Source: Gordonia spumicola (GTDB lineage: Bacteria; Actinomycetota; Actinomycetes; Mycobacteriales; Mycobacteriaceae). From it: DNA of 64,000 nt. The stretch covers positions 1,364,001-1,428,000 of the forward strand of contig NZ_BJOV01000005.1 in the NCBI RefSeq assembly GCF_009932475.1. The letters are read 5' to 3'. Shown here one piece after another: positions 6,487-16,262 of the stretch (the first letter of the stretch is position 1; each line of letters opens with the position of its first letter). The position numbers and the translations under genes are program-made. The notes below the pieces were generated by a model. It was not told where the DNA came from. It did no database searches and saw only the letters and a program-made list of their open reading frames with translations.

Positions 6487-9206
6487 CCGCCCCCACATCC
6501 GACACCCCGCTGCGCGCACCCGATCTCGCCGATGCGAAGCGCCTCGACTGCGACGTCCTGGTGATCGGCGGCGGCACCGCCGGCTCGATGGCCGCACTGA
6601 CCGCCGCCGAGAACGGCGCGAACGTCCTGTTGTTGGAGAAGGCGCACGTCCGTCACTCCGGGGCGCTCGCCATGGGGATGGACGGCGTCAACAACGCAGT
6701 CATCCCAGGCAAGGCGACACCCGAGGACTACGTCGCCGAGATCACTCGAGCCAACGACGGCATCGTCGACCAGAAGACCGTGTATCAGACCGCGACGCGC
6801 GGTTTCGGCATGATCTCGCGCCTCGAACGGTACGGCGTGAAGTTCGAGAAGGACGAGTACGGCGAGTACGCGGTCCGCCGCGTCCACCGTTCCGGCTCGT
6901 ACGTGCTGCCGATGCCCGAGGGCCGCGATGTGAAGAAGGTGCTCTACCGGGTGCTCCGACGCCGCGACATGCGGGAGAAGATCACCATCGAGAACCGACT
7001 CATGCCCGTTCGGGTGCTCACCGAGAACGGTCGGGCCGTGGGCGCGGCCGCCCTGCACACGCGGACCGGCGAGTTCTATGTGATCGGCGCGAAGTCGGTG
7101 ATCCTGGCGACCGGCCCCTGCGGTCGTCTCGGGTTGCCCGCGTCCGGCTACCTGTACGGGACGTACGAGAATCCGACCAACGCGGGCGACGGCTACTCGA
7201 TGGCGTACCACGCCGGAGCCGAACTGTCGGGCATCGAGTGCTTCCAGATCAATCCGCTGATCAAGGACTACAACGGCCCCGCGTGCGCCTACGTCGCGAA
7301 CCCGTTCGGCGGCTACCAGGTGAACGCCGACGGCGACCGCTTCGTCGACTCCGACTACTGGTCGGGCGACATGATGACCGAGGTGGTGCGCGAGATCGAC
7401 TCCGCGCGCGGACCGATCTACCTCAAGGTCTCCCACCTGCCGACCGAGACGATCGACACGCTCGAGTCGATCCTGCACACCACCGAACGTCCGACTCGCG
7501 GTACCTTCCACGCGAACCGGGGCCACAGCTATCACACGCACGACATCGAGATGCACGTCTCCGAGATCGGCCTGTGCAGTGGGCACTCGGCGTCGGGCGT
7601 GTGGGTCGACGAGAACGGAGCCACATCGGTCGACGGCCTGTACGCGGCGGGCGACCTCGCGTGCGTCCCGCACAACTACATGATCGGAGCCTTCGTGTAC
7701 GGCGAGCTGACGGGTGGCCATGCGAGCGACCGCGCGAAGGGCGTCGACGCCCCCGGAGAACTTCCCGCCGACCAGGTCGCCGCGGCGCACGAATTGATCT
7801 ACCGTCCGCTTCGCAATCCGGACGGGCCCCCGCAGCCGCAGGTGGAGTACAAGCTGCGCCGCTTCGTGAACGACTACGTCGCTCCCCCGAAGACGTCGAA
7901 CAAACTCGGCATCGCGATCGAGACGTTCGAGCGGATGAAGGGCGAGATCGCCGAGATGGGCGCTCGGACGCCCCACGAGTTGATGCGGTGCGCCGAGGTC
8001 ACCTTCATCCGCGACTGCGCCGAGCTCGCCGCACGCAGCTCGCTGACCAGGACCGAGAGCCGGTGGGGCCTGTACCACCAGCGTGACGACATCACCGAAC
8101 GCGACGACGCAGCCTGGGGCTATCACCTCAACGTGCGCAAGTCCGAGACGGGCGAGATGGAGTTCCTCGGCCGCCCTGTCGCACCGTATCTGGTGCCCGT
8201 CGACGGGCTCGATCACCTTCCGCCCACGGATCGTTCGGTGATCTCCATCGAACAGCCCGCCGTGTCGGTCGGGCCGGGCGACGGGCTGTCGACCGGTGGA
8301 GCGGCCCGGCCGGTGGCGAGTCCGGGCGCTCCCGTCGAGAAGCGGGAGCCCCTGTCGCCGCGCATCGCCGAGTTGGTCCGCATGGAGTCGCCGACCGTCG
8401 ACGATCTGGCGGCATACCTGACCGATCCGGGCGCCCCGGTTCGTCGGACCGCGGTCGCCACGTTGACCGAACACACACCGGCGGGATTCGACCTGGCGCT
8501 CGCGGAGGCGTTGGGCGACGTCGACGGGGGCGTCCGCCAGGCCGCCGTCGAAGCGCTCCGCGAGCTCGTCGAGGTGCTGTCGGGCAAACCCGACTTCGTG
8601 GGCGCGCTCCGGTCGTCCGCGGCCTCGGACGATCACCTCGTGCGGGCCGGGGTCCTCGACGTGCTCCGGGCGTTGAAGGAGGCCGACGTCGACTTCTTCG
8701 CCGGCTTCGTCGACGACCGTCACCATCGGGTGCGGATCGAGTCGATCCGCGGACTGGTCTCGTTGGACGCGGCGTCGCAGATCGCGGTCGCGGCCGCCGA
8801 CTCCGACCGCGAGGTCCGGGTGGTCGCCGCACAGGGACTGGCGACGGTCGGGGCCGGCGCGCGGACGCTGCGCACCCTGGCGATGGACGTCGACCCGCTC
8901 GTCCGCGCGACCGCGCTGGCCGCCCTGTCGACGCTCGGCGACGGCGAGGTCGACGGGAAGTTGCTGCGGAAAGCGTTGCGCGACAGCGCATGGCAGGTCC
9001 GGAAGGGCGCGGCGACCGGCCTGGCCGTCGCTCCGGGGCCGGAGTCGGTGACCGCGTTGGCTCCGCTGGTGTCCGATCCGCACGGCGACGTCCGCAAGGC
9101 TGCCGTGCAGACTCTGCGTCCGTGGTCGGACGATCCGGTCGTCGCCGAACTGATCGACCTGGCGCGCTCAGACGAGGACGCCGACGTCCGGGCCGCGGCC
9201 CGCTGA
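6483..9206 (+). CDS. AprA-like FAD oxidoreductase fused to C-terminal HEAT repeats
   Basis: A 907-residue cytoplasmic flavoprotein. Residues about 20-560 are a fumarate-reductase/AprA-type FAD module: dinucleotide fold VLVIGGGTAGSMAAL (GxGxxG at 29-34), the second FAD-contact segment SVILATGPCGRLG, and VDGLYAAGDLACVPH, which marks the FAD-binding C-terminal motif. HRSGSYVLPMPEGRDVKKVL and ENPTNAGDGYSMAYHAGAEL look closer to AprA than to succinate dehydrogenase. After a linker, residues about 625-905 consist of six or seven HEAT/PBS-lyase-like repeats (for example DPHGDVRKAAVQTLRPW). Together with the AprB-like protein in the same operon it should form a two-subunit redox enzyme working on whatever the ABC system imports. 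The substrate cannot be read from sequence; an organosulphur compound is the natural guess. Confidence 0.85.
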   Translation: MTAPTSDTPLRAPDLADAKRLDCDVLVIGGGTAGSMAALTAAENGANVLLLEKAHVRHSGALAMGMDGVNNAVIPGKATPEDYVAEITRANDGIVDQKTVYQTATRGFGMISRLERYGVKFEKDEYGEYAVRRVHRSGSYVLPMPEGRDVKKVLYRVLRRRDMREKITIENRLMPVRVLTENGRAVGAAALHTRTGEFYVIGAKSVILATGPCGRLGLPASGYLYGTYENPTNAGDGYSMAYHAGAELSGIECFQINPLIKDYNGPACAYVANPFGGYQVNADGDRFVDSDYWSGDMMTEVVREIDSARGPIYLKVSHLPTETIDTLESILHTTERPTRGTFHANRGHSYHTHDIEMHVSEIGLCSGHSASGVWVDENGATSVDGLYAAGDLACVPHNYMIGAFVYGELTGGHASDRAKGVDAPGELPADQVAAAHELIYRPLRNPDGPPQPQVEYKLRRFVNDYVAPPKTSNKLGIAIETFERMKGEIAEMGARTPHELMRCAEVTFIRDCAELAARSSLTRTESRWGLYHQRDDITERDDAAWGYHLNVRKSETGEMEFLGRPVAPYLVPVDGLDHLPPTDRSVISIEQPAVSVGPGDGLSTGGAARPVASPGAPVEKREPLSPRIAELVRMESPTVDDLAAYLTDPGAPVRRTAVATLTEHTPAGFDLALAEALGDVDGGVRQAAVEALRELVEVLSGKPDFVGALRSSAASDDHLVRAGVLDVLRALKEADVDFFAGFVDDRHHRVRIESIRGLVSLDAASQIAVAAADSDREVRVVAAQGLATVGAGARTLRTLAMDVDPLVRATALAALSTLGDGEVDGKLLRKALRDSAWQVRKGAATGLAVAPGPESVTALAPLVSDPHGDVRKAAVQTLRPWSDDPVVAELIDLARSDEDADVRAAAR

Positions 9207-9213
9207 CCCCCTC

Positions 9214-11337
9214 TTATCGGAGCACCACCAGTTCTCTCGTCGACCTGGTCATCGAGACGTACCGGTCCACGGCTCCGGCCACGCCGCCGCCGAACTGGTC
9301 GGGGTCCACGAGCACGACGAGGTCGAACTCGAGCCCTTTCGCGGTTCCGGGTGTCAGGACCGCGACCCGCGCGCGGGGACCGAACCCGTGCGCACCGATC
9401 ACGCACACAGTGCCGTCGTTCACCGCGAGCCAGTCGTCGACGACGGCGCCGAGATCGGCGACGGCGCCCTCGCGCACGGGGACGCCGGCCGACCGCACCG
9501 CCGACGGGACCTCGGCGTCGGGCACCGCGCCGCGGATCTGTGCCGCGGCGACCGTCATGACTTCCTCCGGGGTCCGGTAGTTGACGGTCAGGGTCCGGGT
9601 GGTGACCTCGTGCAGGCCGACGCGTGCCAGTCGCTCCGCCCACGATTCGGCGAATCCGTCGCGGGCCTGTGCTCGGTCGCCGACGATCGTCATGCTCCCG
9701 GACGGACACCGGTCGACCAGCATCCGCCACTGCGCGTCGGTCAGTTCTTGCGCTTCGTCGACGACGATGTGCGCGAACGGTCCGGCCAGCGCGTCGGGCT
9801 CGACCCGGACCAGGTCGGCGTCGTCGACGATGACGCCCTGGATGTCTTCGGCGCGCAGCATGGTGGCGAGTGCGCCCATGTCGTCGGCCCCGGCGATCAG
9901 GTCGTCGACGACGGCGTCCATCACGCGCCTGCGCTCGGCGGTTTCGACGCGGGCCCTGGCCGCCCGCCGGGCCGCGCCTGGATCGCCGAGTCGCCTGCGG
10001 GCGGCGTCGAGCAGGGGGACGTCGTCGGCCGTCCACGCGGTCGGGTCGGCCCGTTGCAGCATCGCCACCTCGCCGTCGCTCAGGTGCGGGGCGCATCGCC
10101 GCAGATAGGCGGGCACCGTCCAGAGGTCGCCGACGAGATCGGCAGCCTCGATCAGCGGCCACACCCGGCCGACCGCTCGATGCAGGTCGGCGTTCGCATA
10201 CAGCTCGGCTCGCAGGGTCTGCGGATCGACGTCGACGTCCGCGCCGTCGACGAGGATGTCGAGCAGCACGGCCCACAGGTCGTCACGCGCCTCGTTGTGC
10301 GGGACTCCCCGCGGCACCGCTCGGAGCGCTTCGGTCCAGTCGGCCGGATCCACGGTGAACGTCCCGTAGTCGGTGTCGACGTCGACGCCCTCTCGCGGCG
10401 GCTCCTCGTAGAAGCCGACCGCCGGTTCGATCGCGTCGACCATCGCCGTCGTCGCCTTGAGCGCCGTGACCCGCGCATCGGACTCGGGCGGGTAGCCGTC
10501 GCCGCCGGGCACCGTCTCGGCGAGAGTGCAGGCCGTGACGCCCTCTTCGCCGAGGCCGGGCAGGACATCGGCGATGTACGCGAGGTACGGACGGTGCGGT
10601 CCGACGATCAGGATCCGGCCGCGGCCGGCCTGCAGCCGAGGGTCCGCGTAGAGGAGATACGCGGCCCGATGGAGGGCGACGACGGTCTTGCCTGTCCCCG
10701 GCCCGCCGTCCACCAGGAGCACTCCCTTCGACGACGCGCGGATCGCGGCGTCCTGATCGGCCGCGATGGTGCCGAGCACCGACTGCATGGTCGCCGATCG
10801 GCTCGCGCCGAGGCTCGCGATGAACGACGACTGCGCGTCGAGTGCGGCGCTCGACGACTCGTCGTCGGTGAACCGTTCGTCCCAGTAGTCGACGATCGCT
10901 CCCCGCGCCCACCGGTAGTGCCTGCGGCCCGCGAGCCCGCGCGGGTCGGCGAGGGTCGCCGCGAAGAACGGGGCGGCGTCGGGGGTGCGCCAGTCGATCA
11001 CCAGGGTGTGGCCGTCCGCGTCGCTCAGGCCGATGCGTCCGATGTAGACCGGGTCGCCGTCCACCGGGTCGATCCGCCCGAGGACCAGGTCGGAGCCCAA
11101 CCTCGACAGGGTCCGCAGTCGGGACTCCAACCGTCGGATCTCCAGGTCGCGTTCGACGCCCGCCCCGCCGCGCAGGTCGGTCGCCAGCCTCGCCGCGCTC
11201 AACTCCGCCGTCGCCTGCTCGGTCTGCTCGACGACGCGCTCGGCGATCGCGGTCATGCGGGCGGTGTCGGCGGCGATCAGACTCGGGTCTGCTTTGCCGG
11301 TCGCGGTGTCGGGCAGTCGGAAAACGGTGCTGGTCAC
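9214..11337 (-). CDS. helR: HelD/HelR-family UvrD-like ATPase (RNA polymerase recycling, rifamycin protection)
   Basis: A 707-residue superfamily 1 helicase-like protein. Walker A is VDGGPGTGKTVVALHRAAYLL (about residue 213), Walker B is HIVVDEAQELTDAQWRML, the motif III region is MTIVGDRAQA, and later motifs include LTVNYRTPEEVM and TPGTAKGLEFDLVVLVDP. The length and the N-terminal coiled segment fit HelD proteins, which dislodge stalled RNA polymerase. In actinobacteria HelR also displaces rifamycins. The GTG start at 11337 has AGAGGGG in front of it; the frame is open further upstream, but that part is composition-poor and overlaps the promoter. A rifamycin-associated-element match lies 43 bases upstream, which supports the HelR subtype. 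Confidence 0.85.
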   Translation of the reverse strand: MTSTVFRLPDTATGKADPSLIAADTARMTAIAERVVEQTEQATAELSAARLATDLRGGAGVERDLEIRRLESRLRTLSRLGSDLVLGRIDPVDGDPVYIGRIGLSDADGHTLVIDWRTPDAAPFFAATLADPRGLAGRRHYRWARGAIVDYWDERFTDDESSSAALDAQSSFIASLGASRSATMQSVLGTIAADQDAAIRASSKGVLLVDGGPGTGKTVVALHRAAYLLYADPRLQAGRGRILIVGPHRPYLAYIADVLPGLGEEGVTACTLAETVPGGDGYPPESDARVTALKATTAMVDAIEPAVGFYEEPPREGVDVDTDYGTFTVDPADWTEALRAVPRGVPHNEARDDLWAVLLDILVDGADVDVDPQTLRAELYANADLHRAVGRVWPLIEAADLVGDLWTVPAYLRRCAPHLSDGEVAMLQRADPTAWTADDVPLLDAARRRLGDPGAARRAARARVETAERRRVMDAVVDDLIAGADDMGALATMLRAEDIQGVIVDDADLVRVEPDALAGPFAHIVVDEAQELTDAQWRMLVDRCPSGSMTIVGDRAQARDGFAESWAERLARVGLHEVTTRTLTVNYRTPEEVMTVAAAQIRGAVPDAEVPSAVRSAGVPVREGAVADLGAVVDDWLAVNDGTVCVIGAHGFGPRARVAVLTPGTAKGLEFDLVVLVDPDQFGGGVAGAVDRYVSMTRSTRELVVLR

Positions 11338-11379
11338 GGGTCCCCTCTCGTCGTGAGTGGACCATTCTGCACCGCCCCG

Positions 11380-11399
11380 GCGGCCTTGCCGCAAGCCCC
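11380..11399 (-). promoter_or_regulatory. Rifamycin-associated element (RAE)-like inverted repeat upstream of helR
   Basis: Read on the minus strand this is GGGGCTTGC followed by GGCAAGGCC and then GC. Compared with the RAE consensus as I remember it (GGGGCTTGC/GGCAAGGCCCC halves), 19 of 20 positions agree; only 11381 differs. It is an imperfect inverted repeat and lies 43 bases before the helR GTG. A plausible -10 (CAGAAT, plus positions 11363-11368) lies about 12 bases downstream. RAEs control rifamycin-induced genes such as rph, arr and helR in actinobacteria. Confidence 0.75.
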
Positions 11400-11441
11400 G
11401 GTCCACGCGCTATGGTGAAAGGGGAGAGACCGGCGCCCCGA

Positions 11442-13787
11442 TCACGATGCGGTGATGCGCACTTTCACATTCTTCATCAGCGGCTGGTCGCTCTGAACGC
11501 TGTAGTCGGCGGCACCGATCAGCGCGTTCATCTCCGGCATGTAACCCGCGGCCGCGCCCCGTGGCAGGTCGTACGCGATCGCCCGGTACCGGCACAGCGA
11601 CCGCTGCGAACCGTCCTTCGAGGTGGACACGATGTCGACGAACTGGCCCTCGGTCAGTCCCCGATCGGCCATGTCGTCGGCGTTCATGAACACGAGTTCA
11701 CGAAGGTTCTTGACGCCCCGGTAGCGATCGTCGCTGGAGTAGATCGTCGTGTTCCACTGGTCGTGCGATCGCATCGTCTGCAACACCAGGACGTCCGGAT
11801 CGGACGGAACGACGTCAGGTGTCGGCGCGTGGCTGAACTCCGCGAGCCTGCTCGGGGTGTGGAAGATCCGTTCCCGAGCGGCCTGGGGGATGCGGAATCC
11901 GAGGGGTCGACGGACGAGTTCGTTGAACCCCTCGAATCCGGGCAGCACCCGTGCCATCGCGTCACGGATCCTGTCGTAGTCGGCGACCATCTCCTCCCAC
12001 GGCGTGGTGCTCGCGGGCAGCGTCGCCCGGGCCATGCCGCCGAGGATCGCCAACTCCGATCGCAGGTGCGGCGACGCGGGCCTGCGTTTGCCCGCGGACA
12101 GTTGGACGTTGCTCATCGCGTCCTCGCACGACACGCCCTGCGGGCCGCCCGCCTGCACGTCCTTCTCGGTGCGACCGAGGCACGGCAGGATCAGCGCCTT
12201 GCGCCCGTGGACGAGATGGCTGCGATTGAGTTTGGTGCTGACCTGCACGGTCAGTTCGCACCGGGTGAGTCCCTGCGCGGTGAACGTGGTGTCGGGCGCG
12301 GCGAGCACGAAGTTGCCTCCGAGGGCGACGAACACCTTCACCGTGCCGTCGTTCATGCCCGCGACGGTCTGCACAGTGTCCAGCCCGTGGGCGCGCGGCG
12401 ACGAGATGCCGAACTCGGCGTCGAGTGCGGCGAGGAACGGCTCCTTCGGCCGGTGGTCGATGCCGCACGTCCGGTTGCCCTGGACATTGCTGTGCCCGCG
12501 GACCGGCGACGGCCCGGAGCCCTCGCGGCCGATGTTGCCGCGCAGGAGCAGCACGTTCATGAACTCGCGGACGGTGTCGACCCCGTGTTCGTGCTGGGTG
12601 ACGCCGAGGCACCACGAGACGATCGACCGGGGCGAGTCGAGATAGATCTGGGCGAGCGCACGCACGGTCTCCTCGTCGACGCCCGCCTGGCGGGTCAGTT
12701 CGTCCCACGAGGCGGCGTCGACGAGCGCCCGGTACTCCTCGAATCCGGAGGTGAAGCGCTCCAGGAAAGCGTGGTCGAGGGCGCCGCCGCCGGGATCGCG
12801 GTCCTCGGCTTCGAAGACCGCCTTGGCGACACCGCGCATCAGGGCGAGGTCGCCGCCGGGCCGCACCTGGACGTCCATCGTCCCGGTGTCGGTGGAATGG
12901 AACCGCGCCATCTCCAGCACCTCGTGCGGGACGATCGTGCGGGTGGACGCGACCTCTTTCATCGGGTTGATGTGGACCACTTGCGCGCCGCGCTTGACCG
13001 CGTGTGCCAGTGACGTGAGCATCCGCGGCGCGTTCGACGCGGCGTTCACACCGAACACGAACAGTGCGTCGCACGCGTCCCAGTCGTCGAGGGAGACCGT
13101 GCCCTTGCCGGTCGCGATCGACGCGGTCAACGCTCGACCCGACGCCTCGTGACACATGTTGGAGCAGTCCGGGAGATTGTTGGTCCCGAACTCGCGCACC
13201 CACAGTTGGTACAGGAACGTCGCTTCGTTGCTGAGGCGACCGGAGGTGTAGAAGGCGGCCTCGTCGGGGCTGCCGAGGGCGCGGAGCTCGTCGCCGACGA
13301 GGGCGAACGCGTCGTCCCAGCTGATCGGCACGTACCGATCGCTCGACGCGTCGTACACGAGCGGCTCGGTGAGTCGGCCCGCGTCCTCCAGGTCGAAGTC
13401 CGTCCATCGGGACAGCTCGCTCACGGTGTGTCGCGCGAAGAAGTCGGCGTCGGCTCGTTTGTGCGTCATCTCCCAGGTGACGTGCTTGATCCCGTTCTCG
13501 CAGATGTCGAGCTTCACGCCGTGGTTGGAGTCGGGCCACGCGCATCCGGGACAGTCGAATCCGCGGACCGGGTGGTTCATCTCCAGCATGGCCTTGGTGC
13601 CGGCGAACAGCTCCCGTTCGGAGATGAGCACCTTGGACACCGATCGCGCCGCGCCCCACGCCGCGGCCGGGTGGTGATACGGCGAGCTCGACCAGGGTTC
13701 CGACGTCGCGGGCCCGAACCCGCCCTGACGCGGTTCGGCCGGGAGCAGGCCGGGCACGTGGAGGTCGCGGTGGATCGAATCTGTCAT
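11442..13787 (-). CDS. FdhF/YdeP family molybdopterin oxidoreductase
   Basis: A 781-residue molybdopterin-dependent enzyme of the formate-dehydrogenase-like FdhF/YdeP family. The N-terminal FDCPGCAWP (Cys79, Cys82) is the family's hallmark and replaces the full CxxCxxxC iron-sulphur motif of true formate dehydrogenases. Other signatures are [52 protein letters not shown] and [15 protein letters not shown] in the cofactor-binding core, and [15 protein letters not shown] in the following domain. The ATG at 13787 overlaps the fdhD stop (ATGA). FdhD is the sulphurtransferase that matures this enzyme class, so the pairing supports the call. The physiological substrate is not established for this family; YdeP of E. 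coli is linked to acid resistance. Confidence 0.9.
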   Translation of the reverse strand: MTDSIHRDLHVPGLLPAEPRQGGFGPATSEPWSSSPYHHPAAAWGAARSVSKVLISERELFAGTKAMLEMNHPVRGFDCPGCAWPDSNHGVKLDICENGIKHVTWEMTHKRADADFFARHTVSELSRWTDFDLEDAGRLTEPLVYDASSDRYVPISWDDAFALVGDELRALGSPDEAAFYTSGRLSNEATFLYQLWVREFGTNNLPDCSNMCHEASGRALTASIATGKGTVSLDDWDACDALFVFGVNAASNAPRMLTSLAHAVKRGAQVVHINPMKEVASTRTIVPHEVLEMARFHSTDTGTMDVQVRPGGDLALMRGVAKAVFEAEDRDPGGGALDHAFLERFTSGFEEYRALVDAASWDELTRQAGVDEETVRALAQIYLDSPRSIVSWCLGVTQHEHGVDTVREFMNVLLLRGNIGREGSGPSPVRGHSNVQGNRTCGIDHRPKEPFLAALDAEFGISSPRAHGLDTVQTVAGMNDGTVKVFVALGGNFVLAAPDTTFTAQGLTRCELTVQVSTKLNRSHLVHGRKALILPCLGRTEKDVQAGGPQGVSCEDAMSNVQLSAGKRRPASPHLRSELAILGGMARATLPASTTPWEEMVADYDRIRDAMARVLPGFEGFNELVRRPLGFRIPQAARERIFHTPSRLAEFSHAPTPDVVPSDPDVLVLQTMRSHDQWNTTIYSSDDRYRGVKNLRELVFMNADDMADRGLTEGQFVDIVSTSKDGSQRSLCRYRAIAYDLPRGAAAGYMPEMNALIGAADYSVQSDQPLMKNVKVRITAS

Positions 13788-14647
13788 GACGCTGCTCCTG
13801 GGGTGACGGCGACGGGGTTCGCGACGCGATGCGGGTGGGTGTACACGTTCATGGTGGTGCCGCGGAGGAATCCGACGAGGCTCAGACCCGAGTCTTTCGC
13901 GAGTTCCACCGCGAGGGACGACGGCGCCGACACCGCGGCGAGGATCGGGATCCCGGCCATGACCGCCTTCTGGACGAGTTCGAAGCTGGCCCGGCCGGAC
14001 ACCGCGAGCACGGTCCGTCGCAGCGGGAGGCGGTCGTCGCGGAACGCCCACCCGATCACCTTGTCGACGGCGTTGTGTCGGCCGACGTCCTCTCGGAGGA
14101 CGAGCAGGTCGCCGCTGTCGGCGTCGAACAGGGCCGCGGCGTGCAGGCCGCCGGTCTTGGCGAACACGGTCTGCCCGGCACGGAGTGCGTCGGGCAGAGC
14201 GGCCAACGTCTCGGCCGTCACCGTGACGGAATCGGCGACCGGGCCGAACGGCGCGACGGTGGACACGGCGTCGATGCTCGCTTTGCCGCACACCCCGCAC
14301 GCACTCGTCATGGTGAACGCGCGGGCCCGGTCGCGAGCGGGCAGGACGGCGTCGGGTGCGAGGACCACGTCGAGCACGTTGTAGGTGTTCTCGGAGCCTC
14401 CGGTCCCGGGTCCTCCGCAGGCGATCGCGGACACCACTTGCTCGCGGCGGGACACGATGCCCTCCGAGACGAAGAACCCCGCGGCCAGATCGACGTCGTT
14501 CCCCGGAGTCCGCATGGTCACGACCAGCGGGGAACCGCCGACCCTGATCTCGAGCGGTTCCTCGACCGCGAGCACGTCGACTCTGTCAGTGCTGCCCTGC
14601 GCCACCGCCATCTTGGTGATCGGCCACCGAGCGGTAATCCGTCCCAC
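13784..14647 (-). CDS. fdhD: FdhD sulphurtransferase for formate dehydrogenase-type enzymes
   Basis: A 287-residue protein that transfers sulphur from a cysteine desulphurase to the molybdenum cofactor of its partner enzyme. Landmarks are [29 protein letters not shown], the active-site loop [11 protein letters not shown] with the CxxC pair, [28 protein letters not shown] and [11 protein letters not shown], in the family order. The GTG at 14647 is chosen because VGRITARW matches the usual FdhD beginning. An open extension of 36 codons upstream is low in family-like content. It is immediately followed by the FdhF/YdeP gene with a 4-base overlap. Confidence 0.93.
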   Translation of the reverse strand: MGRITARWPITKMAVAQGSTDRVDVLAVEEPLEIRVGGSPLVVTMRTPGNDVDLAAGFFVSEGIVSRREQVVSAIACGGPGTGGSENTYNVLDVVLAPDAVLPARDRARAFTMTSACGVCGKASIDAVSTVAPFGPVADSVTVTAETLAALPDALRAGQTVFAKTGGLHAAALFDADSGDLLVLREDVGRHNAVDKVIGWAFRDDRLPLRRTVLAVSGRASFELVQKAVMAGIPILAAVSAPSSLAVELAKDSGLSLVGFLRGTTMNVYTHPHRVANPVAVTPGAAS

Positions 14648-14795
14648 GACTCCACTGTAGAGACGAAGGCGCTCGTCCGTGGGCCGGAACGACACGCACG
14701 GTACGGCCGTCGTGCTGGTCGTCCCTCCGGTGTTCTCCGCGCCGCGTGCGCACAAACGATGCCGTCCCGCCGTGGACCGCGTTTACTTATGTCCC

Positions 14796-16262
14796 ATGAC
14801 TTCCCGATTGCGGGCGTTGGCTCCGCTCCTCGTGGTGCTCCTCACGGCGCTGGGACTGCTGACGGCGTGTTCGTCGTCGCCCGACTCGGGTCCGGCGGAC
14901 TCCGGCGTGATCCGATTCGGCACCGAGGGCACGTATCCGCCGTTCAGCTTCCACGATCCGGCGACGAACCGACTCACCGGCTACGACGTCGAGGTCGCCG
15001 AGGCGGTCGCCGCGAAGCTCGGCAAGCGCGCCGAGTTCGTCGAGGCTCCGTGGGACTCCCTGTTCGCCGCGCTCGGAGCGGACCGCTTCGACGTCGTGGC
15101 CAACCAGGTGACGATCACCCCCGAACGCCAGGGCAAGTACGCGATGTCGATCCCGTATGCGATCGGCGAGGGAGTGATCGTCACCCGAGCTGACGACACG
15201 TCGATCACCTCACTCGCCGATCTCGCGGGTCGTACCGCGGCGCAGACGGCGACCGCCAACTGGACCGACATCGCCCGGAAGGCCGGGGCGAAGGTCGAGA
15301 CGGTCGAGGGATCGACGCAGGCGCTCACCCTGCTCAAGCAGGGCCGCGTCGACGCGACCGTCAACGACAGCCTGACCGTGAACGCGTACTTCGCCACCAC
15401 CGGCGACACGTCGCTGAAGATCGCGGCGACCCTCGACGAGCGCAGCGAATCGGGGTTCGCCGCCCGCCGCGGCAGTCCGCTCATCAACGACATCAACCGC
15501 GCCATCGAGGCTCTGCGCGCCGACGGGACGCTGACCGAGATCTCCACGCGCTATCTCAATGCGGACGCCAGCGGGTCGACGCCGCGGTCGGCCGAACCGA
15601 CGTCCACCTGGGAACTCGTCCGGGCCAACCTGTGGCCGATGGCGAAGGCGACGATCACCACGACGATTCCGCTTGCGGCCATCAGTTTCGTGATCGGCCT
15701 GGTCATCGCACTGGCCGTGGCGTTGGCTCGGATGGCGGACAATCGGTTCGCGGCGTGGCTGGCGCGCGCCTACATCTCGATCATCCGTGGCACCCCGCTG
15801 CTCCTGCAGTTGTTCATCATCTTCTACGCGCTGCCCGAAATGGGGATCAAGGTCGACCCGTTCCCCGCGGCCGTCGTCGCGTTCTCACTCAACGTTGGCG
15901 GGTACGCGGCCGAGATCATCCGCAGCGCGATCATGTCGGTCCCGAAGGGGCAGACCGAGGCCGCCGCCACCATCGGCATGAACTACGCGACGACCATGCG
16001 GCGGATCATCTTGCCGCAGGCCGCCCGAATAGCCGTGCCCGGGCTGTCGAACACGCTGATTTCGCTCGTCAAAGACACGTCGCTGGCATCGGCGATCCTC
16101 GTCACCGAACTGCTGCGTGTCGCCCAGATCGCGGCGGCCCCGACGTTCGAGTTCTTCGCCCTGTACGCCACCGCCGCCGTCTACTACTGGGTGGTGTGCC
16201 TGGTCCTGTCCGTGCTGCAGGGACGTCTGGAACTCCGCTTGGGAAGGTTCATCGCATCATGA
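14796..16262 (+). CDS. Polar amino-acid ABC transporter: substrate-binding protein fused to permease
   Basis: A 488-residue fusion. A lipoprotein signal peptide (LLTAC, Cys25) precedes a family-3 solute-binding domain at about residues 38-265 (IRFGTEGTYPPFSFHDPATN, LTGYDVEVAEAVAAKLG, VNDSLTVNAYFA). A HisM/GlnP-type permease follows at about 280-488 with about five membrane spans (IIRGTPLLLQLFIIFYALPE, FSLNVGGYAAEIIRSAIMSV, then the EAA loop TEAAATIGMNYATTMRRIIL). This layout is known in GlnP-type systems, where the receptor is tethered to the channel. The ATG at 14796 follows a 148-base region shared with divergent fdhD. The ATPase follows with an ATGA overlap. Confidence 0.9.
   Translation: MTSRLRALAPLLVVLLTALGLLTACSSSPDSGPADSGVIRFGTEGTYPPFSFHDPATNRLTGYDVEVAEAVAAKLGKRAEFVEAPWDSLFAALGADRFDVVANQVTITPERQGKYAMSIPYAIGEGVIVTRADDTSITSLADLAGRTAAQTATANWTDIARKAGAKVETVEGSTQALTLLKQGRVDATVNDSLTVNAYFATTGDTSLKIAATLDERSESGFAARRGSPLINDINRAIEALRADGTLTEISTRYLNADASGSTPRSAEPTSTWELVRANLWPMAKATITTTIPLAAISFVIGLVIALAVALARMADNRFAAWLARAYISIIRGTPLLLQLFIIFYALPEMGIKVDPFPAAVVAFSLNVGGYAAEIIRSAIMSVPKGQTEAAATIGMNYATTMRRIILPQAARIAVPGLSNTLISLVKDTSLASAILVTELLRVAQIAAAPTFEFFALYATAAVYYWVVCLVLSVLQGRLELRLGRFIAS

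Noticed and set aside
13788..14300. Upstream extension of the FdhF/YdeP protein
   Set aside because: It overlaps fdhD out of frame and has shadow-like composition; the ATG at 13787 overlaps the fdhD stop as elsewhere in the window.
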